Shown here: positions 53,278 to 62,488 of the stretch, piece after piece
Numbering within the stretch: the first letter of the stretch is position 1
Layout of the letters: each line of letters starts with the position of its first letter
Assembly: GCA_963524205.1 (NCBI GenBank)
Contig: CAURED010000005.1
Coordinates: 124,001 to 188,000 of the forward strand
DNA length: 64,000 bases
From: Aminipila sp963524205
GTDB taxonomy: Bacteria; Bacillota; Clostridia; Peptostreptococcales; Anaerovoracaceae
Direction of reading: 5' to 3'
Position numbers and translations under genes: made by a program
The notes under the pieces: generated by a model
What the model saw: only the letters and a program-made list of their open reading frames with translations
What the model was told of the DNA's origin: nothing
Database searches by the model: none

Positions 53278-54612
53278 TTATGATACTTGATCAGGTTCTT
53301 CCTGATCGTTGGTGATTCCCATTTTGTCAAAGATATAGAATAAAGAACTTAGAATCATACCGACTACACAAGCTAATACCATTCCTTTAAGCTCAATTCC
53401 TCCAAAATTTACAGCAACTCCAGAAAGCCCAGTTACAAATACTACAGAAGTAAGCGTAAGGTTTCTTGATTTACCATAGTTGACTTTGGAATCAACCAAG
53501 ATTCGGATACCAGAAGCTGCAATCATACCATAAAGGAGGAAAGAAATACCACCGATAACGGGTCCGGGGATTGTACTGATAAGTTCAGAAAGTTTTCCAA
53601 CGAAGGAGCAAATTATTGAAAGGACGGCAGCGCCTGCAATTACACGTACACTGTAAACTTTAGTAACAGCCATAACGCCAATGTTTTCGCCATAAGTAGT
53701 GGTTGGAACTGAACCAATTAAACCAGATAACGTGGTAGAAAAATAATCTGCAAATAAACTTCTGTGAAGTCCAGGGTCTTTAATCAAATCTTTTCCAACG
53801 ATCTCGCTTGTTACAATCTGATGTCCTATATGTTCTGATGTTATAACCAATAAAACGGGAAGAATCATAAGTATTGCTTCTGCACTGAACTTTGGAGTTG
53901 AAAAATTTGGTATGGATAAAAGTGGTGCAGCCATTACTTTGTCAAAACTTACAATTCCTACACAAATAGCAGAAATATAACCTGCTACAATGGAAATAAG
54001 AATTGGAATAACAGCAAAGAATTTCTTAAAAAGTACATTGCCGAAAATTGCAGTACCCAGAGTGACGGCAAATACAATAACATTTCTCGAATCAATAGGT
54101 GTCACAACCTGCGCGAAAGTATTTGTACCTTCTATCAGATTATATGAAATATTTTTAAAGAGACCGGCTGTATTTGCAGCTGTTCCTGCAAGTTCAAGCC
54201 CGATAAGTGCAACTACAGGCCCCATGGCTGCAGGCGGCAGAACTATATTAATCCAATTGGCTCCAAACTTATATATGATAAGTGAAAGCAAAATACCAAA
54301 CAAACCTACTGCCACGAAGCCACCCAGGGCATATGAATAACCTAAATCTTGCCCATACTTATCGATTAAAGTAATTACGGGCGCAATAAAAGCAAAGCTG
54401 GAGCCTAAGTAAGCCGGTGCTTTGCCTTTGGTAATAAGTATAAATAGTAATGTACCGATACCGTTCATTAAAAGAACGACTGCCGGGTTTATCCCAAATA
54501 AGAAGGGAACTAAAACTGATGCACCGAACATAGCAAACATGTGTTGCAAACTAAGTGGCGCCATTAGGGAAAACGGAACTTTTTCCTCTACTTGAATAAT
54601 TTTTCTTTCCAT
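53278..54612 (-). CDS. uraA: Uracil/xanthine permease (nucleobase:cation symporter-2 family)
   Basis: A 444-aa NCS2 transporter with 14 helices. The conserved QHMFAMFGASVLVPFLFG, AYLGSSFAFIAPV and SEHIGHQIVTSEIVGKDL (catalytic-type Glu/His region) match UraA/PyrP-type uracil permeases more than the purine branch. It has its own promoter at 54646-54674. I see no PyrR-binding loop or attenuator in the short leader, so pyrimidine control is not evident. Confidence 0.87.
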   Translation of the reverse strand: MERKIIQVEEKVPFSLMAPLSLQHMFAMFGASVLVPFLFGINPAVVLLMNGIGTLLFILITKGKAPAYLGSSFAFIAPVITLIDKYGQDLGYSYALGGFVAVGLFGILLSLIIYKFGANWINIVLPPAAMGPVVALIGLELAGTAANTAGLFKNISYNLIEGTNTFAQVVTPIDSRNVIVFAVTLGTAIFGNVLFKKFFAVIPILISIVAGYISAICVGIVSFDKVMAAPLLSIPNFSTPKFSAEAILMILPVLLVITSEHIGHQIVTSEIVGKDLIKDPGLHRSLFADYFSTTLSGLIGSVPTTTYGENIGVMAVTKVYSVRVIAGAAVLSIICSFVGKLSELISTIPGPVIGGISFLLYGMIAASGIRILVDSKVNYGKSRNLTLTSVVFVTGLSGVAVNFGGIELKGMVLACVVGMILSSLFYIFDKMGITNDQEEPDQVS

Positions 54613-54645
54613 AAAAAAGAGCCTCCTTTCATCAGACCAAAAGAG

Positions 54646-54674
54646 ATTATAGCATTTTCTACTGATGGGGGCAA
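54646..54674 (-). promoter_or_regulatory. Promoter of the permease operon
   Basis: On the minus strand TTGCCC (54669-54674) and TATAAT (54646-54651) have a 17-bp spacer. The transcript starts about 30 bp before the permease ATG, which has an AAAGGAGG site. Confidence 0.75.
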
Positions 54675-54727
54675 GAACAATTTTAAGGAAATTTGTATAA
54701 ATAGATAAAATTTTGTATTAATTTATA

Positions 54728-55447
54728 TTATTTTACACAATTGTTAACAATGTCTTTGATTACTTCCCCCGCAATAATAAGTCCTGCTACGGAAGGTACA
54801 AAAGCAATGCTTCCAGGAATTGATTTTTCACCTGGTTCCGGTTTAGAAACAATTACAGGTTGTTCTTTTGAATAAACTACCTTTAATTTTTTTATCCCTC
54901 TCTGTTTAAGCTCTTTTCTCATGACTTTTGCAAGTGGACATACAGAGGTTTTGTAAATATCAGCTACTTCAAACATAGCAGGTTCAAGTTTATTTCCTGC
55001 CCCCATACTACTGATAATCGGAACTACTGCTGATTCAGCGTTCATGACTAACTCTATTTTAGCAGTAACTGTATCTACTGCATCCACAATATAATCATAA
55101 TTGCTAAAATTAAACTGATCTGAAGTTTCAGGCAAGTAAAAGCATTGATATGCGTTTACAATGATGTCAGGATTAATATCGTGGATTCGATCTTTCATAA
55201 CCTGAACCTTAGGCATTCCCACTGTTTTAGTAGTAGCTATAAGCTGCCTGTTGATATTGCTGACACTGACATCATCTTTATCAATAATGTCGATGGTACC
55301 AATACCACTTCTGGCAAGAGCTTCTACAACATATCCCCCAACTCCTCCAATACCGAAAACGGCAACCTTAGAAGTAGATAATGTGTTTAAGGCTTCAGTA
55401 CCTAAAAGTCTTTCTGTTCTTGAATATATAGTTTCTTGTCCCTGCAT
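54728..55447 (-). CDS. tcdA: tRNA threonylcarbamoyladenosine dehydratase
   Basis: An E1-like ATP-dependent enzyme that cyclises t6A to ct6A in tRNAs. The 239-aa protein shows the ThiF/E1 nucleotide-binding motif VFGIGGVGGYVVEALARSGIG, DKDDVSVSNINRQ and DAVDTVTAKIELV. SSMGAGNKLEP and CPLAKVMRKELKQRGI are typical of TcdA/CsdL. It stands alone on the minus strand, divergent from the HD-domain gene. Confidence 0.93.
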   Translation of the reverse strand: MQGQETIYSRTERLLGTEALNTLSTSKVAVFGIGGVGGYVVEALARSGIGTIDIIDKDDVSVSNINRQLIATTKTVGMPKVQVMKDRIHDINPDIIVNAYQCFYLPETSDQFNFSNYDYIVDAVDTVTAKIELVMNAESAVVPIISSMGAGNKLEPAMFEVADIYKTSVCPLAKVMRKELKQRGIKKLKVVYSKEQPVIVSKPEPGEKSIPGSIAFVPSVAGLIIAGEVIKDIVNNCVK

Positions 55448-55606
55448 ATATTTTCTCCAATTTATAATTTATCATGTATTCAATAGGGTGTCTTTTATTT
55501 TAGCATTTATGACTTGAATTTAAAAGCAAAACAAGAGATAATATATATAACTAAAAATTTTAAAAAAAATTGTCGCAAATCACAAAATATTGGGGAGGCG
55601 AGTTTG

Positions 55607-56161
55607 TTGAAAACAGTAAGTAAAGAAGACGCATTGGAATTATTGAAAGAATATAATAAGGAAGAGTTTCATATACTGCATGGTTTAACTGTTGCAGGTT
55701 GCATGAAGTACTTTGCAGAGAAGTTAGGATACGGGGAGGATGCTGAATTCTGGGAAGTTGTAGGACTGCTTCATGATATAGATTTTGAGATTTATCCAGA
55801 AGAGCACTGTGTGAAAGCGCAAGAAATACTAAAGGAGAAGGGCTTTCAAGAAGATTTTATTCATGCAGTTGCCAGCCATGGATATGGCTTATGCTGTGAT
55901 ATAAAGCCAGAGCATGAAATGGAAAAAGTATTGTTTGCGGTAGATGAATTAACAGGATTAATTGGGGCAGCAGCACTTATGAGACCATCGAAAAGTGTTC
56001 AGGATATGGAATTAAAATCAGTAAAAAAGAAATATAAAGATAAGAAGTTTGCTGCGGGCTGTTCAAGGGATGTAATAGAACAGGGAGCTAATATGCTTGG
56101 CTGGGACTTAGACCAGTTAATTTCTGAGACACTTGAGGCCATGAAAACGTGTGAACTTTAA
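55607..56161 (+). CDS. HD-domain hydrolase
   Basis: This 184-aa protein contains an HD/HDIG-type metal-dependent phosphohydrolase pattern: HGLTVAGCMKYFAEKLG, LLHDIDFEIYPEEH and AVASHGYG. C-terminal AVDELTGLIGAAALMRPSK is common in small clostridial HD proteins. TTG 55607 (or 55604) after GGGGAGG is the likely start; the frame is open from 55514 but without a site. Substrate unknown. Confidence 0.8.
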   Translation: MKTVSKEDALELLKEYNKEEFHILHGLTVAGCMKYFAEKLGYGEDAEFWEVVGLLHDIDFEIYPEEHCVKAQEILKEKGFQEDFIHAVASHGYGLCCDIKPEHEMEKVLFAVDELTGLIGAAALMRPSKSVQDMELKSVKKKYKDKKFAAGCSRDVIEQGANMLGWDLDQLISETLEAMKTCEL

Positions 56162-56192
56162 TAAGGCATAGTTTCAATAGGTTTAACTAATA

Positions 56193-56231
56193 AAAACAAG
56201 GGTATCATATGGAAGGGCATCCTTGTTTTTT
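56193..56231 (+). terminator. Terminator after the HD-domain gene
   Basis: AAAACAAGGGT (56193-56203) pairs with ATCCTTGTTTT (56219-56229), followed by TT. Confidence 0.8.
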
Positions 56232-56245
56232 AATTGGAGCCCTGA

Positions 56246-56313
56246 CCGTATTTGTGATACGGCGTGCAGGTCTCATACGGAAATTTTAGCAGTTTAAGCC
56301 GAAAAAATTTTTT
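56246..56313 (+). repeat. Structured intergenic element, copy 2 (upstream of the NrdD-like gene)
   Basis: This is the second copy of the element at 43616. The first hairpin is CCGTAT-TTGTG-ATACGG (56246-56262). The shared core GCAGGTCTCATACGGAAATTT follows, and the second stem AAATTTT / AAAATTT shows C-to-T and G-to-A changes that keep pairing relative to copy 1. It ends in a T-rich run (56308-56320), giving a terminator-like appearance, about 100 bp before the next gene. Confidence 0.55.
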
Positions 56314-56415
56314 AATTTTTTTGCCAATATACTATACAATATATAGTTGTTGGGTGTAAACTTATTACTATATCATGATAAAATTAAATTTAAAAATATA
56401 TAGGAGGAAGTTATT

Positions 56416-56703
56416 ATGGGAATTAAAATTACTGGTAATGTTGCTGAAAAAGAAGCACAGGTTTATGTGGATTATTTACAGAATAAATATAATAGAAAAC
56501 TAGAAAGCCTGGATATAAAGGTGGATGGAGAATTTGTTGACTTAAGTTATGAATTTGAGCATGTAAATTTTGACAGAATTAGAAGAATTACAGGATATTT
56601 AGTAGGTACTATGGATCACTGGAACGATGCGAAAGCTGCTGAAGAACACGATCGAGTTAAACATGGTGTTGGCTGTGAATGCGCTAACATGGAGCGTATT
56701 TAA
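56416..56703 (+). CDS. Small NrdD-like (anaerobic ribonucleotide reductase-related) protein
   Basis: This 95-aa protein contains RIRRITGYLVGTMDHWNDAKAAEEHDRVKHG. That matches the C-terminal segment of class III ribonucleoside-triphosphate reductase-related proteins (NRDD family), which also occur as stand-alone small proteins in clostridia. It ends with GCECANMERI, a possible metal-binding Cys pair. It lacks the glycyl-radical loop and catalytic barrel, so it cannot be a reductase on its own. It starts behind AGGAGG. Confidence 0.65.
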   Translation: MGIKITGNVAEKEAQVYVDYLQNKYNRKLESLDIKVDGEFVDLSYEFEHVNFDRIRRITGYLVGTMDHWNDAKAAEEHDRVKHGVGCECANMERI

Positions 56704-56816
56704 ATTTTATTTAAAGGAAACGTGAATGTTCTTGTAATTAAAAAAGGATAATGATAAAATATATGGGTTCAAAAAGTAATTTGGATTTCTATGGCGTAAA
56801 GAAAGGATTATGATAT

Positions 56817-58247
56817 ATGAAAACGAACTATACAAGCCCTTTATCAGAACGTTATCCCAGCAAGGAGATGAAGTATATATTCTCACCAGAGATGAAGTTC
56901 CGTACATGGCGCCGCCTTTGGATTGCGCTTGCAGAAACTGAAAAAGAGTTGGGCCTGGACATTACGCAGGAACAGATTGATGAATTAAAAGCAAATGCAC
57001 TTGATATAAATTATGATGTAGCAAAAGAAAGAGAAGCCGTAGTCAGACACGATGTTATGGCCCATGTTTATGCTTATGGGCAGCAGTGTCCTAAGGCAAA
57101 GGGGATTATTCATCTGGGTGCTACTTCTTGCTATGTGGGAGATAACACAGATCTCATCATTATGACAGAGGGGCTTAAGATTATAAAAAATAAGCTCATT
57201 AATGTATTGGCAGAACTTGCAAAGTTCGCAGATGAATATAAGGACATGCCTACATTAGGCTTTACGCACTTTCAGGCGGCACAGCCAACAACAGTTGGTA
57301 AGCGTGCAACACTTTGGATGCAGGATTTATTACTGGATTTAGAAGATTTAGAGCATATGATTGGTTCAATGAAGCTTCTTGGTTCAAAAGGTACAACCGG
57401 AACACAGGCAAGTTTCCTTGAATTGTTCGATGGAGATCATGAAAAGGTAAAGCAGATAGATGGCAGGATTGCAAAAAAGATGGGATTTGAATCATGCTAT
57501 CCTGTTTCAGGCCAGACTTACAGCCGTAAGGTGGATAGCCGAGTGGTAAATGTACTGAGTGGGATTGCACAAAGTGCACACAAATTCTCAAATGATATAA
57601 GATTATTACAGCACCTGAAAGAAATTGAAGAGCCCTTTGAAAAGAGTCAGATTGGTTCCTCAGCTATGGCATATAAAAGAAATCCCATGAGAAGTGAAAG
57701 AATTGCTTCCTTAGCAAACTATGTAATTGCAGATGCAAACAACCCTGCTATTACAGCGGCAACTCAATGGTTTGAAAGAACACTTGATGATTCCGCAAAC
57801 AAAAGAATAAGCATTCCAGAAGCATTTTTAGCTGTAGACGGAATACTGGAACTTTACTTAAACATTACCGACGGACTAGTAGTTTATCCGAAGGTTATTC
57901 ATGCTAGGTTAATGCAGGAATTACCTTTTATGGCCACTGAAAATATCTTAATGGATGCAGTAAAGGCCGGTGGAGATAGACAAGAGCTTCATGAAAGAAT
58001 TAGAGAACATTCTATGGAGGCCGGAAAGATGGTTAAGGTTGAAGGTAAAGAAAACGACTTACTAGAGCGAATAGCAGCAGACCCTGCATTTAATATGACA
58101 ATAGAACAGCTTCAAAGCATTATGGATCCTGCAAATTTTGTTGGAAGAGCAGTGCAGCAGACGGCTGAATTTATTGTAGAAATAATTAAACCAATTCTTG
58201 ATAAGAATAAGGATGTATTAGGAATTACAGGGGAAGTAACTGTTTAG
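56817..58247 (+). CDS. purB: Adenylosuccinate lyase
   Basis: Cleaves SAICAR and adenylosuccinate in purine synthesis. The 476-aa fumarase/aspartase-superfamily protein has the signature loop SSAMAYKRNPMRSERI, the HLGATSCYVGDNTDLI region, and TLGFTHFQAAQPTTVGKR with the catalytic His. It lies 128 bp upstream of purA, with a terminator between them. Confidence 0.96.
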   Translation: MKTNYTSPLSERYPSKEMKYIFSPEMKFRTWRRLWIALAETEKELGLDITQEQIDELKANALDINYDVAKEREAVVRHDVMAHVYAYGQQCPKAKGIIHLGATSCYVGDNTDLIIMTEGLKIIKNKLINVLAELAKFADEYKDMPTLGFTHFQAAQPTTVGKRATLWMQDLLLDLEDLEHMIGSMKLLGSKGTTGTQASFLELFDGDHEKVKQIDGRIAKKMGFESCYPVSGQTYSRKVDSRVVNVLSGIAQSAHKFSNDIRLLQHLKEIEEPFEKSQIGSSAMAYKRNPMRSERIASLANYVIADANNPAITAATQWFERTLDDSANKRISIPEAFLAVDGILELYLNITDGLVVYPKVIHARLMQELPFMATENILMDAVKAGGDRQELHERIREHSMEAGKMVKVEGKENDLLERIAADPAFNMTIEQLQSIMDPANFVGRAVQQTAEFIVEIIKPILDKNKDVLGITGEVTV

Positions 58248-58284
58248 TGTTTAGGCATTTAATTACTTAAGACACATGCCAGAG

Positions 58285-58333
58285 GTCGATTTAATCTGGT
58301 GAATATATTTTTCCCAGTTAAATCGGCTTTTTT
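58285..58333 (+). terminator. Terminator between purB and purA
   Basis: GTCGATTTAATCTGG (58285-58299) pairs with CCAGTTAAATCGGC (58314-58326), followed by TTTTTTT. Confidence 0.8.
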
Positions 58334-58375
58334 AATTGATATATTTGATAATGAAAGAAAGAAGAAGGTGTTTTT

Positions 58376-59653
58376 ATGGTAAAAGCAATAGTAGGCGCTA
58401 ATTGGGGCGATGAAGGTAAAGGTAAGATTACAGATATGCTTGCTAAGGAATGTGATATAATTGTCAGATTCCAGGGTGGAAGCAATGCAGGACATACAAT
58501 TGTAAATGATTATGGAAAATTTGCATTACATTTATTACCATCTGGCGTATTTTATAATCATACTACTAGTGTTATTGGTAATGGAGTAGCATTAAACATT
58601 CCATACCTTGTAAAAGAAATTAATTCTTTAGTAGAACAAGGAGTTCCAAAGCCTAAAGTTTTAGTCTCAGACAGAGCGCAGATTTTAATGCCATACCATA
58701 TTTTATTTGACGAATATGAAGAAGAGAGACTTGGCGGTAAGTCTTTTGGCTCGACAAAGTCAGGTATTGCACCTTGTTATTCCGATAAATATGCAAAGAT
58801 AGGGTTTCAGGTAAATGAACTTTTTGATGAAAAAACATTGAGAGAAAAGATTGACAATGTATGCGAACAGAAGAACATTATCCTGGAACATTTATATCAT
58901 AAACCGGCGATTGATAAAGAAGAACTTTACAAAACTATGGTTGAATACAGAGAAATGGTTAGACCTTATGTATGTAATGTTTCTGCTTACCTTTACAATG
59001 CTATCAAAGAAGGAAAGACAGTACTTCTTGAAGGCCAGCTGGGTGCGCTTAAGGATACTGACCATGGTATCTATCCAATGGTTACATCTTCGTCAACCCT
59101 AGCTGCATTTGGAGCTATTGGAGCAGGTATTGCACCTTATGAGATCAAGGAAATTATTACTGTAGTTAAAGCTTATTCCAGTGCAGTTGGTGCTGGAGCG
59201 TTTGTAAGTGAATTATTCGGTGATGAAGCTGAAGAACTTAGAAAGCGTGGCGGCGATGGCGGCGAATATGGTGCAACTACTGGAAGACCAAGACGTGTAG
59301 GCTGGTTTGATGCTGTGGCTACAAAGTACGGATGCCGCATTCAGGGGGCTACAGAAGTTGCACTTACTGTATTGGACCCACTGGGATATTTAGATGAAAT
59401 CCCTATGTGTGTAGGATACGAAATTGATGGGGAGATTACAACAGATTTCCCTAATACAACACAGCTTTACAAGGCAAAGCCAGTATTAAAGACGCTACCT
59501 GGTTGGAAGTGCGACATTAGAGGCATAAAAGATTTCGATAAGCTTCCTAAAGAATGCCAGAACTATGTCATTGAAATTGAGAAAGAAATCGGAGTACCTA
59601 TCACAATGGTTTCAAACGGACCAGGAAGAGATGATATTATCCTAAGAAAATAA
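58376..59653 (+). CDS. purA: Adenylosuccinate synthetase
   Basis: GTP-dependent first step from IMP to AMP. The 425-aa protein shows the P-loop-like GANWGDEGKGKITDMLA, GGSNAGHTIV, the GQLGALKDTDHGIYPMVTSSST segment, GATTGRPRRVGWFD and a C-terminal nucleotide-binding SNGPGRD. It pairs with purB upstream. Confidence 0.97.
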   Translation: MVKAIVGANWGDEGKGKITDMLAKECDIIVRFQGGSNAGHTIVNDYGKFALHLLPSGVFYNHTTSVIGNGVALNIPYLVKEINSLVEQGVPKPKVLVSDRAQILMPYHILFDEYEEERLGGKSFGSTKSGIAPCYSDKYAKIGFQVNELFDEKTLREKIDNVCEQKNIILEHLYHKPAIDKEELYKTMVEYREMVRPYVCNVSAYLYNAIKEGKTVLLEGQLGALKDTDHGIYPMVTSSSTLAAFGAIGAGIAPYEIKEIITVVKAYSSAVGAGAFVSELFGDEAEELRKRGGDGGEYGATTGRPRRVGWFDAVATKYGCRIQGATEVALTVLDPLGYLDEIPMCVGYEIDGEITTDFPNTTQLYKAKPVLKTLPGWKCDIRGIKDFDKLPKECQNYVIEIEKEIGVPITMVSNGPGRDDIILRK

Positions 59654-59688
59654 CACAAGCTAGAAGATAAGGAAATAAGAAGATTTGT

Positions 59689-59723
59689 GGTAGCTTTTTT
59701 TGCAAAAGCTACCATATTTTTTT
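59689..59723 (+). terminator. Terminator after purA
   Basis: GGTAGCTTTT pairs with AAAAGCTACC, followed by ATATTTTTTT. The 190 bp from here to the next small gene hold no other feature that I can support. Confidence 0.8.
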
Positions 59724-59911
59724 GCAAATTATAGAACTTCAATAGAGTGAAACCAGCAGGATGCCGTTGGATATTTCTGTAGTTGAAGATTTTGTGGCAA
59801 GCATTGCGCAAAGGAAACTAAAAATGACACAGGCATATTGGTGTTCATTATAATTGCATATATAATTTTGAGTATTAAGGAAAGAATAACCTTGAAAGGA
59901 AGGTGAATTCT

Positions 59912-60118
59912 TTGAAAGAACTAGATAATTTATGGGAGACATCTAATATGGAAAACTCTAGAAATTTTAAACCAGAAGGACAAGACCTTTGGTTTGGTAA
60001 TGAAAAATATGCGGAGGAATTAGTTAAAAAAGGGAATGTTCCGCCTGGAAGTATTGAGCACCAGAATCTAGGGCATAATTCCAAAAAAGAAGGACTTGGA
60101 CCTAATACGAAACGTTAA
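59912..60118 (+). CDS. Small hydrophilic protein of unknown function
   Basis: A 68-aa protein. TTG 59912 after GGAAGGTG is preferred to GTG 59903, which is too close to the site. It contains NMENSRNFKPEGQDLWFGNEKY and ends NSKKEGLGPNTKR. It has no cysteine and no membrane segment. The composition recalls small acid-soluble or spore-associated clostridial proteins, but I do not recognise a family. It is followed directly by a terminator, which supports a real gene. Confidence 0.65.
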   Translation: MKELDNLWETSNMENSRNFKPEGQDLWFGNEKYAEELVKKGNVPPGSIEHQNLGHNSKKEGLGPNTKR

Positions 60119-60125
60119 ATTAAAG

Positions 60126-60165
60126 CTGACCTTTAAAGATGAGAAATCATCAGAAGGTCAGTTTT
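60126..60165 (+). terminator. Terminator after the small hydrophilic protein gene
   Basis: CTGACCTT...GATGA-GAAA-TCATC...AAGGTCAG is followed by TTTTATTATTTT. Confidence 0.8.
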
Positions 60166-60419
60166 ATTATTTTGGGCAAATAGATACAATTCAAAAAACA
60201 AAGCAGCAAAGACGACTCTGGCTTACTGCTATGATACCAGGGGCGTGCAGATTAGGGTCATTTTATACCAGTAAATGACACTTGAAAAAACACAAGGGAA
60301 ATTCACCTTGTGTGTTTTTTCGTCATTATTAGGAACAAAGTATTGACTTTTCCGTCTAATCAAAATATGGTAAATGTGGGAACATAAAGAAGTCGTAAAA
60401 AAGGAGGTTTTTGGGAAGT
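60166..60419 (+). other. Gene-free stretch with an orphan terminator
   Basis: There is no credible ORF. A GTCATTT/AAATGAC hairpin (60257-60279) is followed by a strong terminator-type hairpin (60284-60297 with 60306-60320, GAAAAAACACAAGG / CCTTGTGTGTTTTTT) with no gene directly upstream. That leaves open a short RNA or the remains of a lost gene. Confidence 0.4.
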
Positions 60420-62488
60420 ATGAGCAAAAGAAAAATCAGGATTGTCAGTAGCATTTTGATGGTTATCTTATTGGCCACAAGCTTTAGTGGCTGTCAATCA
60501 TCTTCAAAGAGTAAGGAGGATCAAAACAATGAGATTTTGACTCCATCAACAGCTTTTGCGTCTTATAAGGAGATACCGGTAACTGTGAATCCTTCCGTAA
60601 AGGCATATCAGATATCAGGGGACTTGAATAATGTTACAAATAAGGATCGTTTTGCATTTTCAGCAGAAGCTAACAAACTCCTGGCTAAAAATGGATTTGT
60701 GGTGATTCCATATCCAATGCAGGAGTTTTTCATTAGTTATGAGATGAATCGCTATGATAATATGCCTAACTTTGTGACAACGGATGCTATGCTACATAAT
60801 TATCATTTATATTTTAGTTATTTATTAAGGACGATGGAAAAGGATAGTTTGCGTAGTGAACTGGATTCTCTCACAAAGTCAATGCTGGCAAAAAGTCAGA
60901 AACAATATGAATCATTGAAGAAAACAGAATGGGAAAATGCAGCAAAACGAAACGTGGCTTTTTTCGCTGTGGCGGGTAAACTCCTTGACCCCAAGTCTGA
61001 TATTCCTTCTTATGTCAATAAGGAGGTAAAAGAGGAATTACAGCTGATTGGTGATTATCAGGAAACTTTTACGCCATCACCGGTCATAAACATTGGCAAT
61101 TCGGATGCAGCGTTAACTGAAACTTTTAAAGAAGATTACACTCAGTATATACCACGGGGACATTATACGAAGTCTGATGAGCTAAAAACATATTTCCAGA
61201 CGATGATGTGGTATGGGCGAATGAATTTCCGTGCTTCCAGTGTGGATGAAACGAAATCTGCGGTACTGATCACGCTGCTTTTCGATCAGAAAGATTATAA
61301 ACATTGGGATAATATTTACGGGCCTACAAATTTCTTTGTAGGAAAAAGTGACGACTTAGGCATTAATCAGTATTATCCGCTATTAAAAAAGGTTTATGGT
61401 GACATCCCTTCTTTGGATGTATTAACTAAAAACACAAAGAACTGGGAAAGTATGCTTGCTGGAATTAAAAAGCTTAATCCGCCTGACATAAACTCTATGC
61501 CTATCTTTGATAAAAACATACAGCCTGATAGAGAAAAAGTAATCAAAGGCTTTCGGTTTATGGGCCAGCGTTTTACTTTAGATGCTTCTGTATTTCAACA
61601 TTTAGTGTACCGTGAGGTAGATAAAAACAGTAAGGGGCAGCTCCGCATGCTTCCAAAAGGCTTGGATATTCCAGCAGCCATGGGTTCACAGGAAGCTTAC
61701 GATTTACTAAAGGATATGGGAGAAACATCTTATAAAAATTATCCTGAAAATATGAAAAAAATTCAGGAGCATATGACTTCTACAGATGTAAAGGATCAGA
61801 CCCAAACTCTTTATGGTGCATGGCTGTATATGCTTTCACCTCTCACAGAGCCAAAGGGTGAAGGTTATCCTGCTTTTATGCAGAAATGGGCGGTGGTGAA
61901 GAAGAGCAGGATGATAGAGGTTATGTAGAGCCAAATCCAGAGGTGTACGGAAGGCTGGCAGCTCTCACCAGAATGACCATTGACGGACTAGAGAGTAGAA
62001 AGTTACTGAATAAAACTACCAGTGCTTCATTAAAAGAGTTAGAAGAATTGGCTGTCCAGCTGAAAACTATTTCAGTAAAAGAGCTGGCAGAAAAACCTCT
62101 GAGTGATAAGGAATATGAACTGATTCGCAGCTTTGGGGGGCAGCTGGAACATTTTTGGCTTGAAGCCCTGAAAGATGAGGGAGTAGATACTCCATCGGCT
62201 GTTTCAAACAATCCGGCAGCATTGGTTACGGATGTAGCAACAGACCCAAGTGGGCAGGTTTTGGAAGAAGGAACTGGAAATATCAATGATATTTATGCAG
62301 TTGTACCAGTTGAAGGGTCCCTTCGTATTGCTAAGGGTGCAGTTTATTCCTATTATGAGTTCTCATGGCCATCAACGGATCGTCTTACAGATGAAAAGTG
62401 GCAGGACATGTTAAAGAATGAAAAAATTCCGGCTCCTCCGGCATGGACAAAAATCTATACGGCACCTAAAGGGTCCTCACAGTGGTAA
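60420..62488 (+). pseudogene. DUF3160 lipoprotein gene, interrupted
   Basis: Two frames together match one DUF3160-type exported protein. The first runs 60420-61928 and starts with a lipoprotein signal (LLATSFSGC). It includes NMPNFVTTDAMLHNYHLYFSYLLR and FRFMGQRFTLDASVF and breaks after GEGYPAFMQK. The second, shifted by -1, runs 61886-62488, beginning AEMGGGEEEQDDRGYVEPNPEVYGRLAALT. Family members carry about 40 residues between these points (a WTELKHDT-type segment), which are missing. The bases GCAGAA at the break are shared by both expected flanks, so an internal deletion at a short direct repeat is likely. ATG 60420 is the start (a TTG at 60411 is closer to GGAGG). Confidence 0.7.

Noticed and set aside
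54613..54727. PyrR or purine/guanine riboswitch control upstream of the permease
   Set aside because: The leader is only about 30 nt long after the promoter and shows no matching conserved bases.
60096..60278. 60-codon ORF after the small hydrophilic protein gene
   Set aside because: It begins inside that gene, runs through its terminator hairpin and has no ribosome binding site.
60215..60280. Third copy of the structured element
   Set aside because: Only GATAC..GG.CGTGCAG is shared. The core and the second stem do not align with the copies at 43616 and 56246.
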